Below the pieces are notes generated by a model. That model made no database searches and was not told the DNA's origin. It was given only the letters and a program-made list of their open reading frames with translations. From assembly GCF_002927635.1 (NCBI RefSeq), contig NZ_PRDS01000009.1, forward strand, positions 46,046 through 110,045: a stretch of 64,000 bases of DNA, in the 5' to 3' direction. The DNA comes from Albidovulum inexpectatum (GTDB lineage: Bacteria; Pseudomonadota; Alphaproteobacteria; Rhodobacterales; Rhodobacteraceae). The position numbers and the translations under genes were made by a program. Positions 1 to 7,214 of the stretch are shown one piece after another (positions within the stretch are counted from its first letter, which is position 1; each line of letters begins with the position of its first letter).

Positions 1-1477
1 CGATCTGCGACCGCAGGATCGGATCGAATCCGGAATAGTCGCCAACGCGCGACTTGAACCGCTGTTCGGCCAATGCCCCTGCAAGCTTGACCGGATCGTC
101 CTTGAATTGCACGCGCAGCTGGCTCTCTCGCGCCGCATCCGACGCCGCGGCAGCGGCATTTGCAGCCGCATTCCAGGCGCGCTCCATCTCGCCGGCCAGC
201 GCCGAGGCCTGCGCGGCAGCAGCCGCGATGCCGCCCGCAATGTCCTCGGTCGCCAGCCCGCGCGCAGCGTCCCATGCCTCCATCAGTGACTGCTTCAGCT
301 CGTCGCTGATCTGCATTTCCTCGACACGCGCGGCGAAGGCGGCCCGCGCCTGCTCCACGCGCAGTCTCTCGACCTGGACGCTGTCCTCGCCGTAGAGCTT
401 GATCGCGGCGCGGATCTGCGCCTCGTCGTTCAGGGTGGCCAGCATCGCCTCTGCGTCCTGGCGCGCCTTCTCGGCCGAGCGCGAGTGCCCTTCCATGGCG
501 GCGTTGACCCGAACCACCTCGATGGCCATCTCGCGCGCGGCCCGGGCTGCTTCGCGCGTCGTCTCCGGCAGATCGCGCGTGCGCTCCAGAACCCTGTCGA
601 AGGCCTCGTTGACCCGACCGACGGCATCGGCGATCTGATCCGGCCCCTGGGCACCGGCAAGGTCATCAAGCGCGGCGGCGAGATCGCGTGCCTCCTGTTC
701 CGTCAGGCCGAAATCCTCGCGCAGGTTGGACAGGATGCGCCGACGGACGAACGCCTGGTCGTCCGGGTGCTCCCCAAGCGTCAGCGCGTTGTCGAGCACC
801 TGCAGCTGGCGGACATAACCGGTGATGTCTTCCAGCTCTGTGCGCATCGCCTGCGCCGCGCCGACAATGTTGTTCGTGGCGTCCAGCATCGCCAGATCCG
901 CCATTGCGGAATAGAGCTCGCGGACCTGAGCGGCCGAGTCTCCGAAATCGATCCGGAGTTCCGACAACGGGGCAACCGACAGTTCGCGCAGCTTCTCCAT
1001 CTCGCGGATTGTGTCGCGCAGACCGTCCAGCTCCTCGGCCAGAGACTTTGCTTCTTCCCTGCTCGACGTGAACCACTGCACAAGGGCCGCGCCAGCAGCG
1101 ATCGACCCAAGCGTGATCAGGTTCATCGGCGACAGCATGGACATGAGCGCCTGCCCAAGGGCACGCACCGCACCAGCTGCTCCCATCGGGCCGAGAACCT
1201 GCGTGATCTGGGTGCCCTGCTGGATGGCCAGCATGAGCGGGCTTTGCCCGGCCGCGAGCATCTGCCCGATGTCGTTGAACTGGGCCGTCAGGTTCGCCAC
1301 GGACCCCGCGGCCAGCTGCATATTCTCCTTGGTCTGCTTGCCCCCTTCGGCGGCCTTCTTGCCGGACGCACGGGCCTTCTCGCCCATCCGCTCGACGGAC
1401 TTCGCGGTTTCGTCGATTTCCTTGCGTGCCGCGCCAGTCTCCGCGTCGACGCGCAGTCCTACTCGCAGGTCAGCCAT
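1..1477 (-). CDS. Phage tail tape-measure protein, N-terminal part (runs off window)
   Basis: An open minus-strand frame of 492 codons starts at 1477 and leaves the window without a stop. GGGAGG lies five bases before the ATG. The visible protein is rich in Ala, Glu and Arg with long predicted helices, has an early basic segment and a hydrophobic stretch at roughly residues 110-140. This is the usual make-up of lambda gpH-like tape-measure proteins, which set tail length and fill the tail tube. The start overlaps the end of the chaperone extension frame by eight bases. The position straight after the tail assembly chaperone is diagnostic for siphophages. The family call rests on context and composition more than on a clear motif. 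Confidence 0.8.
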   Translation of the reverse strand, partial: MADLRVGLRVDAETGAARKEIDETAKSVERMGEKARASGKKAAEGGKQTKENMQLAAGSVANLTAQFNDIGQMLAAGQSPLMLAIQQGTQITQVLGPMGAAGAVRALGQALMSMLSPMNLITLGSIAAGAALVQWFTSSREEAKSLAEELDGLRDTIREMEKLRELSVAPLSELRIDFGDSAAQVRELYSAMADLAMLDATNNIVGAAQAMRTELEDITGYVRQLQVLDNALTLGEHPDDQAFVRRRILSNLREDFGLTEQEARDLAAALDDLAGAQGPDQIADAVGRVNEAFDRVLERTRDLPETTREAARAAREMAIEVVRVNAAMEGHSRSAEKARQDAEAMLATLNDEAQIRAAIKLYGEDSVQVERLRVEQARAAFAARVEEMQISDELKQSLMEAWDAARGLATEDIAGGIAAAAAQASALAGEMERAWNAAANAAAAASDAARESQLRVQFKDDPVKLAGALAEQRFKSRVGDYSGFDPILRSQI

Positions 1478-2101
1478 CGGCACCTCCCGCCAGCCCAAGC
1501 GCCGACGCTGCGGTGTCGATGCCGTCGAGATCACCGACGCTTTCCGAGCCGCCGATCACGCGGCGCAGGTCGTCCTGGGAACCCCAGACCGCCATCCGCA
1601 CGGTGATCAGCGTCTTGCGCTCGGTCATCTCATCAAGCTCCACATGCGCGTCGACCAGGGCCCGCACTGCCGCGAGCGTCAGGCCGAGGATTTCGTCGAG
1701 GCTGTGCCCGTTCCGGACGAGGTAGGCGAAGACCCCTGCCCAGCTGTCACTTCCGCCACCGTCCGCATCGCCTCCGCCACCGCCGGGGCGAGGCGTTGGG
1801 CGAAAAAATCCGAGTTCACCCGCAACACGACCGACAGCAGGCGCACGAGGTCGTCGGGGTGACGATCCTCGAGGAAGCCGCGTTCGACGTCGGTAGCGGC
1901 GATCACGAGGTCGATGACGTGTTCGGACATCCGCAGCGCGACGGCCGCCGCGTCCTGCCCTGAATTGATCGCCTCGATGATCGGCGCGACGGCCCGCCCG
2001 AAAGCGGGCAGCTGACGCACCCGGATCGGCTCGACGGCGATCTCTCGGTCGCCGATCGTCACGACTTCGCGCGGCGGAACGAAGGCGTCGAGATCGCTCA
2101 T
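1470..2101 (-). CDS. Tail assembly chaperone GT fusion made by -1 frameshift
   Basis: The first 100 codons are shared with the 140-residue chaperone that starts at 2101. A slip of -1 at T TTT TTC (1808 to 1802) moves ribosomes into a frame that stays open to a TGA at 1472-1470. The product would be 210 residues. The extension begins with a Gly-rich linker and then a 90-residue folded-looking domain with the segment SDSWAGVFAYLVRNG. That domain is protein-like from about 1748 down, upstream of the only in-frame start (GTG 1667), so independent translation would lose part of it. Lambda and many siphophages make gpG and gpGT this way between the tail tube and tape-measure genes, which is the order here. 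Confidence 0.85.
1679..2101 (-). CDS. Tail assembly chaperone (G-like), 140 residues
   Basis: The protein starts with a short beta-rich segment and continues as helices. Its last 30 residues are Ser/Thr/Gly-rich and look like an out-of-frame tail, as expected if the main function ends near the frameshift site. The ATG at 2101 overlaps the TGA of the tail tube gene (ATGA), so translation is probably coupled. In siphophages the short form is made in excess and the frameshifted form binds the tape measure and recruits tail tube subunits. No characteristic motif was recognised, so the assignment rests on gene order and the frameshift architecture. Confidence 0.75.
   Translation of the reverse strand: MSDLDAFVPPREVVTIGDREIAVEPIRVRQLPAFGRAVAPIIEAINSGQDAAAVALRMSEHVIDLVIAATDVERGFLEDRHPDDLVRLLSVVLRVNSDFFAQRLAPAVAEAMRTVAEVTAGQGSSPTSSGTGTASTKSSA
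1802..1808 (-). promoter_or_regulatory. -1 programmed frameshift heptamer T TTT TTC
   Basis: On the coding strand the codons read GAT TTT TTC, which is a perfect X XXY YYZ slippery heptamer in the zero frame. Slipping one base back gives TTT TTT CGC and enters the extension frame, which is open for 110 more codons. The stretch after it is G+C rich with repeated GGC/GGT codons and could form a stimulatory structure. I did not fold it. Confidence 0.85.
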
Positions 2102-3057
2102 GCCGTCACCACCGTCAGCTCGTCATCGCCAGACTGCGGCAACAGCGTCAGCTCGGTGCCCAGCAGCACCGTGCCCTCGTAATCGACCACGGACGGGGTG
2201 CGGCGCTGGACCGCGGGCGCGAACAGGCGCACGATGTTGCCCGCCTGCGATCCGTGCTGGAAGCCCAGCGAGGTCAGCACGATGTTGCGGATGTCTGTCA
2301 GCCACGCGACCTCGTCGCCCGCGGCCAGCTCGACGGACAGGTTTCCCTGAACCGCGCGATCCGTGATCTCCGCCCGCTCGGAGCCGAGCAGAAGGATGTG
2401 GTTGACCGTCGTGTTCAGGTCGATGCGGAATTCCCGCATGTTCACGGCCGTCCCGCCGCTCAGCGTTCCGCTGGCCGGAACATAGCTCGAGCCGATCAAC
2501 AGGCTGGAATTTGCCGCCGGCCGCACCGTGTTCGGCGTCTGCCATCCGGCATAGGACCCGGACGCGCTGGCGGCGACGGATCCACCGTCGAGGCCGGTGA
2601 ACTCGAAGCGCACGATCGGCCGGGAATAGGCGTCGAGCGTCCAGGTCGCCGTGCCGCGCGCGCCAAGCGCGAGATGGGTCACGCCGTCGACCACGTAGCG
2701 CAGGGCGAGGCTTTCGAACCCGTCCGAGATCGGCGTGTATTCGACATGCGATCCCGTGACCACGGTCTCGGCAAAGCCGCAGGCGCGCAAGAGCTTCCCC
2801 CACGCCGGCGGGGCGTCGGCCGTGCCGCTGCCGGCAACCTCGACGTCGAAGGCGATCTCGACGCGACGCGCGCGGATAAGGCTTTCGCTCGCCCCAAGCG
2901 TCGGGCGCAGGAGATCGCGCGACACCTCGTCCTGGACAAGGTTGACGGACGGGTTGGAGATCAGGATCGCATCCGAGCCGCCCCATCCGCCCGGGTCGGT
3001 TCCGTACGCGGTTTCCAGCTTGGCCTGGATGACGGTCTTGCGCGTCAGACGGCTCAT
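2098..3057 (-). CDS. Phage tail tube protein
   Basis: A 319-residue protein with many alternating beta-type segments and an N-terminal part typical of phage tail tube subunits of the Mu/P2-like and siphophage type. It polymerises into the tail tube around the tape measure. It sits between the tail completion genes and the chaperone, which is the canonical place. The start at 3057 overlaps the stop of the upstream 35-residue gene (ATGA), and its stop overlaps the next start in the same way, so the tail genes are translationally coupled. Confidence 0.8.
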   Translation of the reverse strand: MSRLTRKTVIQAKLETAYGTDPGGWGGSDAILISNPSVNLVQDEVSRDLLRPTLGASESLIRARRVEIAFDVEVAGSGTADAPPAWGKLLRACGFAETVVTGSHVEYTPISDGFESLALRYVVDGVTHLALGARGTATWTLDAYSRPIVRFEFTGLDGGSVAASASGSYAGWQTPNTVRPAANSSLLIGSSYVPASGTLSGGTAVNMREFRIDLNTTVNHILLLGSERAEITDRAVQGNLSVELAAGDEVAWLTDIRNIVLTSLGFQHGSQAGNIVRLFAPAVQRRTPSVVDYEGTVLLGTELTLLPQSGDDELTVVTA

Positions 3058-3161
3058 TTCGTGCCCTCCTTATCGGCCTTCGCGGCCGGTTTCAGCTTTC
3101 CGGTTTTCGGGTCCCTGACCCATGCGCCGCCACGCGTCGGGCGCTCGATCTTGCTGCTCAT
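3054..3161 (-). CDS. Small phage protein, 35 residues
   Basis: A short, very basic and Lys-rich frame running from ATG 3161 to TGA 3054-3056. Both ends overlap neighbours by ATGA junctions, the same coupling as the genes on either side. GGAG lies six to nine bases before the ATG (3168-3171). The sequence contains WVRDPKTGKLKPAAKAD, and a similar small basic protein is often found just before phage tail tube genes. Function unknown. Support is the double coupling and the absence of any gap if it is included. Confidence 0.6.
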   Translation of the reverse strand: MSSKIERPTRGGAWVRDPKTGKLKPAAKADKEGTK

Positions 3162-3604
3162 GGAGACCTCCATTCATCCTCGACCGCGAAATCGAGGGCG
3201 TAGATGACGATGCCCGACCGGATCGACACGAGGTCGCCGCGAACGAGCGTCATGGTGCCGCGCGCGGACGCGGCGATGGACGGCGGCTCGTACCCAGCCA
3301 AAGCCGACATCACGCCAGCGATCAGCGCCTCGAGGTCGGGCCGGTCCGCGGCTCCCTGACCGTCATACGCGCGCATCGCGATGACCACGGACACCTGCCG
3401 ACTGATCGTCTGGCGGTATGCACCGACGATCCCCTGCTCCTGCTGGCCGACGATCGCGCCCGGCAGGACCCAGCAATAGGGTGACGCCGCCAGCCTGACC
3501 TCTCGCCCCATCAGCAGGCCGAGATCGAAGGCAGTGCCAACCCGTCCGGCGAGCGACGGGACCAGCGCCTCGAGACGGGCAACGACGTCCGACACGATGC
3601 TCAT
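3158..3604 (-). CDS. Phage tail terminator-like / minor tail protein
   Basis: The chosen start is ATG 3604, which overlaps the stop of the upstream morphogenesis gene; a longer in-frame extension upstream is only antisense-like sequence. The 148-residue product has an N-terminal helix pair, then beta strands with the segment YCWVLPGAIVGQQEQG, and ends acidic. Size and place (after the gpG/S-like gene, before the tail tube) fit tail completion or terminator proteins, which cap the tail tube and join it to the head. No catalytic residues are expected. Family name uncertain. Confidence 0.6.
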   Translation of the reverse strand: MSIVSDVVARLEALVPSLAGRVGTAFDLGLLMGREVRLAASPYCWVLPGAIVGQQEQGIVGAYRQTISRQVSVVIAMRAYDGQGAADRPDLEALIAGVMSALAGYEPPSIAASARGTMTLVRGDLVSIRSGIVIYALDFAVEDEWRSP

Positions 3605-4074
3605 GTCACGTCTCCCAGCCAATCGGTGATGGCGTCGACGATTTCGGACCGCGCCTCCGCGGACACGCCCAGGAACGGACGCGCCGGGATGTCGCCCCAT
3701 GGGATCGGCGCGCCGCGCGATGTGCGGCCGAACGCCCCCTTCCGCGCCCCGAACTGGTGCGTGGCGGCATATTCGACACGCGACCCGACGACGACGCTGC
3801 GGGGGCCATCGACGTCGCGCGTGATGCTCTGGCGCAGGACGCCGGTGTCCTGCAGGATGCGATGCGCCGTGCCACGCCGCCTGGCGACGGTGACGGGGCT
3901 CAGCGGCCGCCACGCCGCCCCTTCGGGCGATGCCTGATCGGAGAAGGCCTCCATCGAAGCCTCGCGCAGGGCCTCGCCGATCTCCGCCATCACCGGGCGC
4001 ATGTCGTCCAGCCTGTCCGACAGCTTGTGCAGACCGGAGATGACGTCATCATCGTCGACGGTAATCGTGATCAT
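3601..4074 (-). CDS. Phage virion morphogenesis protein (Mu gpG / P2 gpS-like)
   Basis: 157 residues from ATG 4074, chosen because it overlaps the TGA of the upstream DUF1320 gene (ATGA); an alternative ATG lies at 4083. The acidic start ITVDDDD, the segment ILQDTGVLRQS and the later YAATHQFG are hallmarks of the phage virion morphogenesis (tail completion S) family. These proteins complete tails and stabilise the head-tail joint. It lies between DUF1320 and the terminator-like gene as in Mu-like phages. Confidence 0.85.
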   Translation of the reverse strand: MITITVDDDDVISGLHKLSDRLDDMRPVMAEIGEALREASMEAFSDQASPEGAAWRPLSPVTVARRRGTAHRILQDTGVLRQSITRDVDGPRSVVVGSRVEYAATHQFGARKGAFGRTSRGAPIPWGDIPARPFLGVSAEARSEIVDAITDWLGDVT

Positions 4075-4511
4075 CTCGGCCACCTCGGAAGCATCGGCGC
4101 CAGGGCGCTGTCGGTGAAGGCGCGCTCGGGCCCGAAGGCCCGAAGGCTGGGAGACGACACGGACGCGCCGTTGCCGTCGATCAGCTCGATCTTGCCAGCG
4201 GCCGCATCGCGCAGCGTGGCGATCGCATCGCGGTAGGCGACGTAGTACGGATGCTCCGGATCGACGTCGCGGCGCGCGAGGTTGTAACGGGCGATGACCG
4301 CCACGATCTGCTTGAGCATCTCGGGCACCGGGGTCGGCAGAGGGCCGGAAAGCGCGGGGCCGAGACGCGCGATCGCCTCGGCCTCCGCATCCGCGATAGC
4401 GGCATTGATCACACCGCTGTCCTCGCCCCCATCCGCGTCGCGGTCCGCAAGGCGCGCGATCTCGTCGACACCGAAGCGGCTTTCGAGATCGGTCTTGTCG
4501 ATGATCGCCAC
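4071..4511 (-). CDS. DUF1320 protein (Mu gp36-like), head-tail joining
   Basis: 146 residues with a GTG start at 4511 preceded by a G-rich ribosome site. The N-terminal TDLESRFGVDEIARLADRD and the following INAAIADAEAEA segment are typical of the DUF1320 family. Mu gp36 belongs to it and is thought to sit at the head-tail connector. The last 30 residues, after the conserved domain, are less conserved in character. Its stop overlaps the start of the morphogenesis protein. Confidence 0.85.
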   Translation of the reverse strand: MAIIDKTDLESRFGVDEIARLADRDADGGEDSGVINAAIADAEAEAIARLGPALSGPLPTPVPEMLKQIVAVIARYNLARRDVDPEHPYYVAYRDAIATLRDAAAGKIELIDGNGASVSSPSLRAFGPERAFTDSALAPMLPRWPR

Positions 4512-4524
4512 CTGGGCCCCCTGC

Positions 4525-4713
4525 TCACTTGCCGCTCGGCTTCGCCTTCTCCGGCTTGGCCTTGTCGCCAGCTTCCTTCACTTCCACGGCGCGGCCGTCA
4601 CTCACGAGCGCCTTGGCCTTGGCGTCCGGCAGATCGATCACGCAGCCAGCGTTGATGATCTGCGTTCCGGACTGCAGCGGCTGGATCAGCTTCACTTGCA
4701 TGGCGTCCTCCAT
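4525..4713 (-). CDS. Small phage protein after capsid gene, 62 residues
   Basis: ATG 4713 overlaps the TGA of the capsid gene (TGATG), so it is probably coupled; ATG 4701 is an alternative. The N-terminal half is beta-rich with a VIDLPDAKAKALVSDGRAV segment. The last 15 residues are Lys/Pro/Glu-rich and likely disordered. Similar small proteins occur after capsid genes in Mu-like and related prophages. Function unknown. Confidence 0.65.
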   Translation of the reverse strand: MEDAMQVKLIQPLQSGTQIINAGCVIDLPDAKAKALVSDGRAVEVKEAGDKAKPEKAKPSGK

Positions 4714-5696
4714 CAGTTCGAGCTGAACAGCCGGACCAGGACGGCCGGGCGCTTGCAGATGGGCAGGCTGTTGGACTGGCTGTGCAGCTCGTAGCCGCGC
4801 TCGAACTCGACGGGCCGGACTTTCGCGTAGAAGGGCTGCCCAATCGTGTTGACCGCCTCGTTGAAGTCGGCCGGCGCGTAGTAGGTCGAGAAGGTGTCCA
4901 TCGTGCCCTCGGGGAAGGCGTGGCCTTCACCGGCGGCGATGAAGTTCTGGCCGCCGATATTGGCCCGGTATTCCTCGAAGGTGACGCCGCCGAAGGTGAA
5001 ACCGCGCCGGGTATCACCGGACGCCAGAACCGAGGCGTTCTGCCAGTTGACGAAGAACTTCTCGACGTTGGCGTGGGCCACGAGACGGCGCCAGAAGTCG
5101 GGGCTGACCAGCGCGCGCACGCCGGTCATGGCGTCGTCTCCGAGGTTGTCGGCGATCTGATCGACGACCTGCTCGCACTTGGCCCGGATGTCGGACGTCG
5201 CCGTTCCGAGCTCGAAGTCGACCGAGACGGGCGTGACGTTGAACTCGCTGAACAGGTTGACGATTGTCGAACCGGAGGCGTTTGCGACAATGCCCTTCAG
5301 CGCGCCCATGCGGCGCCATTCCAGCGTGATGTCGTGCTTGGCGCGCATCCGCTGCAGGCGCCGGGCGATGACGCCCTGTGCGGTTTCCAGCGCGCTGTCC
5401 GATCCGAAGGCGCGGATGTCCTGGATGTCGTCGGGCAGCACCTTGTCGTTGTGCACCGTCTGCGGGATGTGCAGGGCGCGGACCAGGCGCGCCTCGGGCG
5501 CGGCGACGGTGCCGTTGCCGCCCCATTCGTGGGCGTCGAGCACCGCAAGCGTTCCCGCGCGCTCCTCGATGCGGATTTCGCGCGTGCGCACACCCTCGTC
5601 GGTGAACAGGCCCATCTGGTTGATGCGCCCCCACTGGACGGGGAACTTGTTGATCGCGGCCGTGAGAGTGGCGGCGTCGAAAGCGTCGGTAAGCAT
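4713..5696 (-). CDS. Major capsid protein, lambda gpE family
   Basis: 327 residues starting at ATG 5696 with GGAGG seven bases upstream. The segments TREIRIEER, AGTLAVLDAHEWGG and PDDIQDIRAFG and the late GEGHAFPEGT are typical of the phage major capsid protein E family. It forms the icosahedral shell around the packaged genome. The usual partner, a gpD-like decoration protein, is encoded directly upstream. Length is close to the family norm of about 340. Confidence 0.93.
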   Translation of the reverse strand: MLTDAFDAATLTAAINKFPVQWGRINQMGLFTDEGVRTREIRIEERAGTLAVLDAHEWGGNGTVAAPEARLVRALHIPQTVHNDKVLPDDIQDIRAFGSDSALETAQGVIARRLQRMRAKHDITLEWRRMGALKGIVANASGSTIVNLFSEFNVTPVSVDFELGTATSDIRAKCEQVVDQIADNLGDDAMTGVRALVSPDFWRRLVAHANVEKFFVNWQNASVLASGDTRRGFTFGGVTFEEYRANIGGQNFIAAGEGHAFPEGTMDTFSTYYAPADFNEAVNTIGQPFYAKVRPVEFERGYELHSQSNSLPICKRPAVLVRLFSSN

Positions 5697-5709
5697 GTGA
5701 TATCCTCCG

Positions 5710-6084
5710 TCAGGCGGTCTTGCGTGCCAGGATGCCGCTCGCGGCAAGGCTCGCGATGGCGGCGTCCTTCTGTGCCTGGGTCGGCGATCCCGCCCAGACG
5801 AGGTTGTCGGAATCGACGACGATGGCGTGGCGGGCCACGATGACGGACTGCACGTCTCCGTTCGTCGCGTCGGCATTGGCCGCCATGACCCCGATCGCGG
5901 TCTCGGAGCCGTCGGTGGCTGCCGGGTCCCACGCCTTGATCTTGCCGCTGGCCGTGATGCGGCCGACCACGGTTCCGGCGGTCAGGTTCTGTCCTGCGAC
6001 GACGGTCACATCGTCGCGCGAATAGCCCATGGGCGCTTCGTACTTCACGAAGTCGCTGGCGGTCTGCTTGAGAATGGTCGGCAT
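5710..6084 (-). CDS. Head decoration protein, lambda gpD family
   Basis: 124 residues. The order DFVKYEAPMGYSRDDVTVVAG, then a Gly-rich beta segment with TVVGRITASGKIKAWDP, then AIGVMAANADAT is the normal layout of lambda gpD-like head decoration proteins. Trimers of these proteins sit on the outside of the capsid at three-fold points and stabilise it after expansion. It lies between the protease-scaffold gene and the capsid gene, only one base after the former, so expression is joint. Confidence 0.92.
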   Translation of the reverse strand: MPTILKQTASDFVKYEAPMGYSRDDVTVVAGQNLTAGTVVGRITASGKIKAWDPAATDGSETAIGVMAANADATNGDVQSVIVARHAIVVDSDNLVWAGSPTQAQKDAAIASLAASGILARKTA

Positions 6085-6085
6085 G

Positions 6086-6994
6086 TCAGTTCACCCGATT
6101 GCGTGTTGAAAGGGCCTCGACCGCCTGGAACAGGCGGGCGGACGGTTCGATGTTGCTGCCGCTCGTGGCGCGGTCGATCGCGGACGAACGGAACAGCTTC
6201 GGGTCCACGGGGGGCTTCGCCCCGGCCTCGGACAGGGCAGACAGGGCAGCATCGAAGGCCTTGTCGCTCATCTCGACCCATGGGCCGATGTCATCGGGCA
6301 CCTCGCGTCCATGCGCGGCAAATGCCGCGCTGAGGCGCTGCTTTCGAACCTCGGCGCGCATCTCGGCGATCTGTGCCTCAAGCTCGGTGACCCGCGCGGT
6401 CGCGGCCGCAAGCTCGGCCTCAAGGCGGGCGCGCTCGGGATCCTCCTGCGGCTCCGGGTCTGACTTCGGAGGCTCGATATCCGCGCACATCATCACCTCG
6501 CGAACGCCGGCGAACTGGTCGGCGGGGACCGCGACGAACGAAACCTCGTGGATCTTCGGGTCGCGCAGTACAAAATCGACGCGCACGCGCCGACCGTTGA
6601 CGTCCGTCTCTTCGGTCATCTCCTCGAAACGCGACCGAAACCCGATCGACATGCGCAGCGGGAAGCCCTCGGCCAGAAGCCCGGAGATCTGGCGCCCGGC
6701 TTCGGTCGTGCGGGACAGCTGGCCTTCGATCCGCAGCTCCTTGCCGCCATCCTCGGCATCGGCCACGAAGATGCGGCCCTTGCCTGCCAGGGCGTCGATC
6801 TCGTTGTCATGGTCCGTCAGGACCGGAATCTCGGCGTCGGTGACGCCAGCCAGGTCGACGACGAACGTCTGCCCGTACTGATCGACAGGGTTTCCCGAAT
6901 AGGCAACGCCATGGAAGCGGACCGGGCCGTCCTCCTGGCTCTCGTGGCTGACCGCGAACGTCACGGTTGCCGTCCGCTGCTTTGTCTTGGTCAT
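6086..6994 (-). CDS. Prohead protease with C-terminal scaffold domain
   Basis: 302 residues from ATG 6994; GGAG sits nine bases upstream. Residues 1-150 look like a caudoviral prohead protease: the FHGVAYSG start, the HDNEIDALAGKG loop that carries the likely catalytic His, and the FPLRMSIGFRS strand with a candidate Ser. After residue 160 come about 60 residues of Glu/Ala/Arg-rich coiled coil, then a short C-terminal piece. The fusion of protease and internal scaffold is known for Mu gpI/Z-like and lambda C/Nu3-like systems. A CGGAC-N4-GTCCG palindrome lies 63 bp upstream of the start and may mark the promoter of this transcription unit. Confidence 0.88.
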   Translation of the reverse strand: MTKTKQRTATVTFAVSHESQEDGPVRFHGVAYSGNPVDQYGQTFVVDLAGVTDAEIPVLTDHDNEIDALAGKGRIFVADAEDGGKELRIEGQLSRTTEAGRQISGLLAEGFPLRMSIGFRSRFEEMTEETDVNGRRVRVDFVLRDPKIHEVSFVAVPADQFAGVREVMMCADIEPPKSDPEPQEDPERARLEAELAAATARVTELEAQIAEMRAEVRKQRLSAAFAAHGREVPDDIGPWVEMSDKAFDAALSALSEAGAKPPVDPKLFRSSAIDRATSGSNIEPSARLFQAVEALSTRNRVN

Positions 6995-7050
6995 GGCGGT
7001 CTCCGATTGCACCATCTTCGGCGCGATCGTGCCACACATCGTCGAGCGAG

Positions 7051-7073
7051 TTGTGCGGACAGCGGTCCGACAA
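7051..7073 (-). promoter_or_regulatory. Palindrome CGGAC-N4-GTCCG upstream of capsid operon
   Basis: The core 7056-7069 is CGGACAGCGGTCCG, flanked by GTTGT and CAAC so that the dyad extends further with one bulge. It lies in the gap between the restriction-modification gene and the minus-strand protease gene. The same core with the four middle bases inverted occurs at 12986-12999 ahead of the portal gene. Placement ahead of both late transcription units suggests a late-promoter activator site, possibly for the Mor-like protein. This is inference. Confidence 0.5.
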
Positions 7074-7214
7074 CTTTATCAAGCTATATTAATGACTTAG
7101 ATGTGTTTCGCCGGTGCGGCGGTACAGATGATGCGGTGTCATGGCCGCGCCACGGATGGATTGACCTTTCGCGCTTGGCGGGCAATCGTCCAGCATCATG
7201 ATCGGGGAGAGTGC

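Noticed and set aside
485..1606. Plus-strand frames over the tail genes
   Set aside because: Shadows of the tape-measure and chaperone genes on the minus strand.
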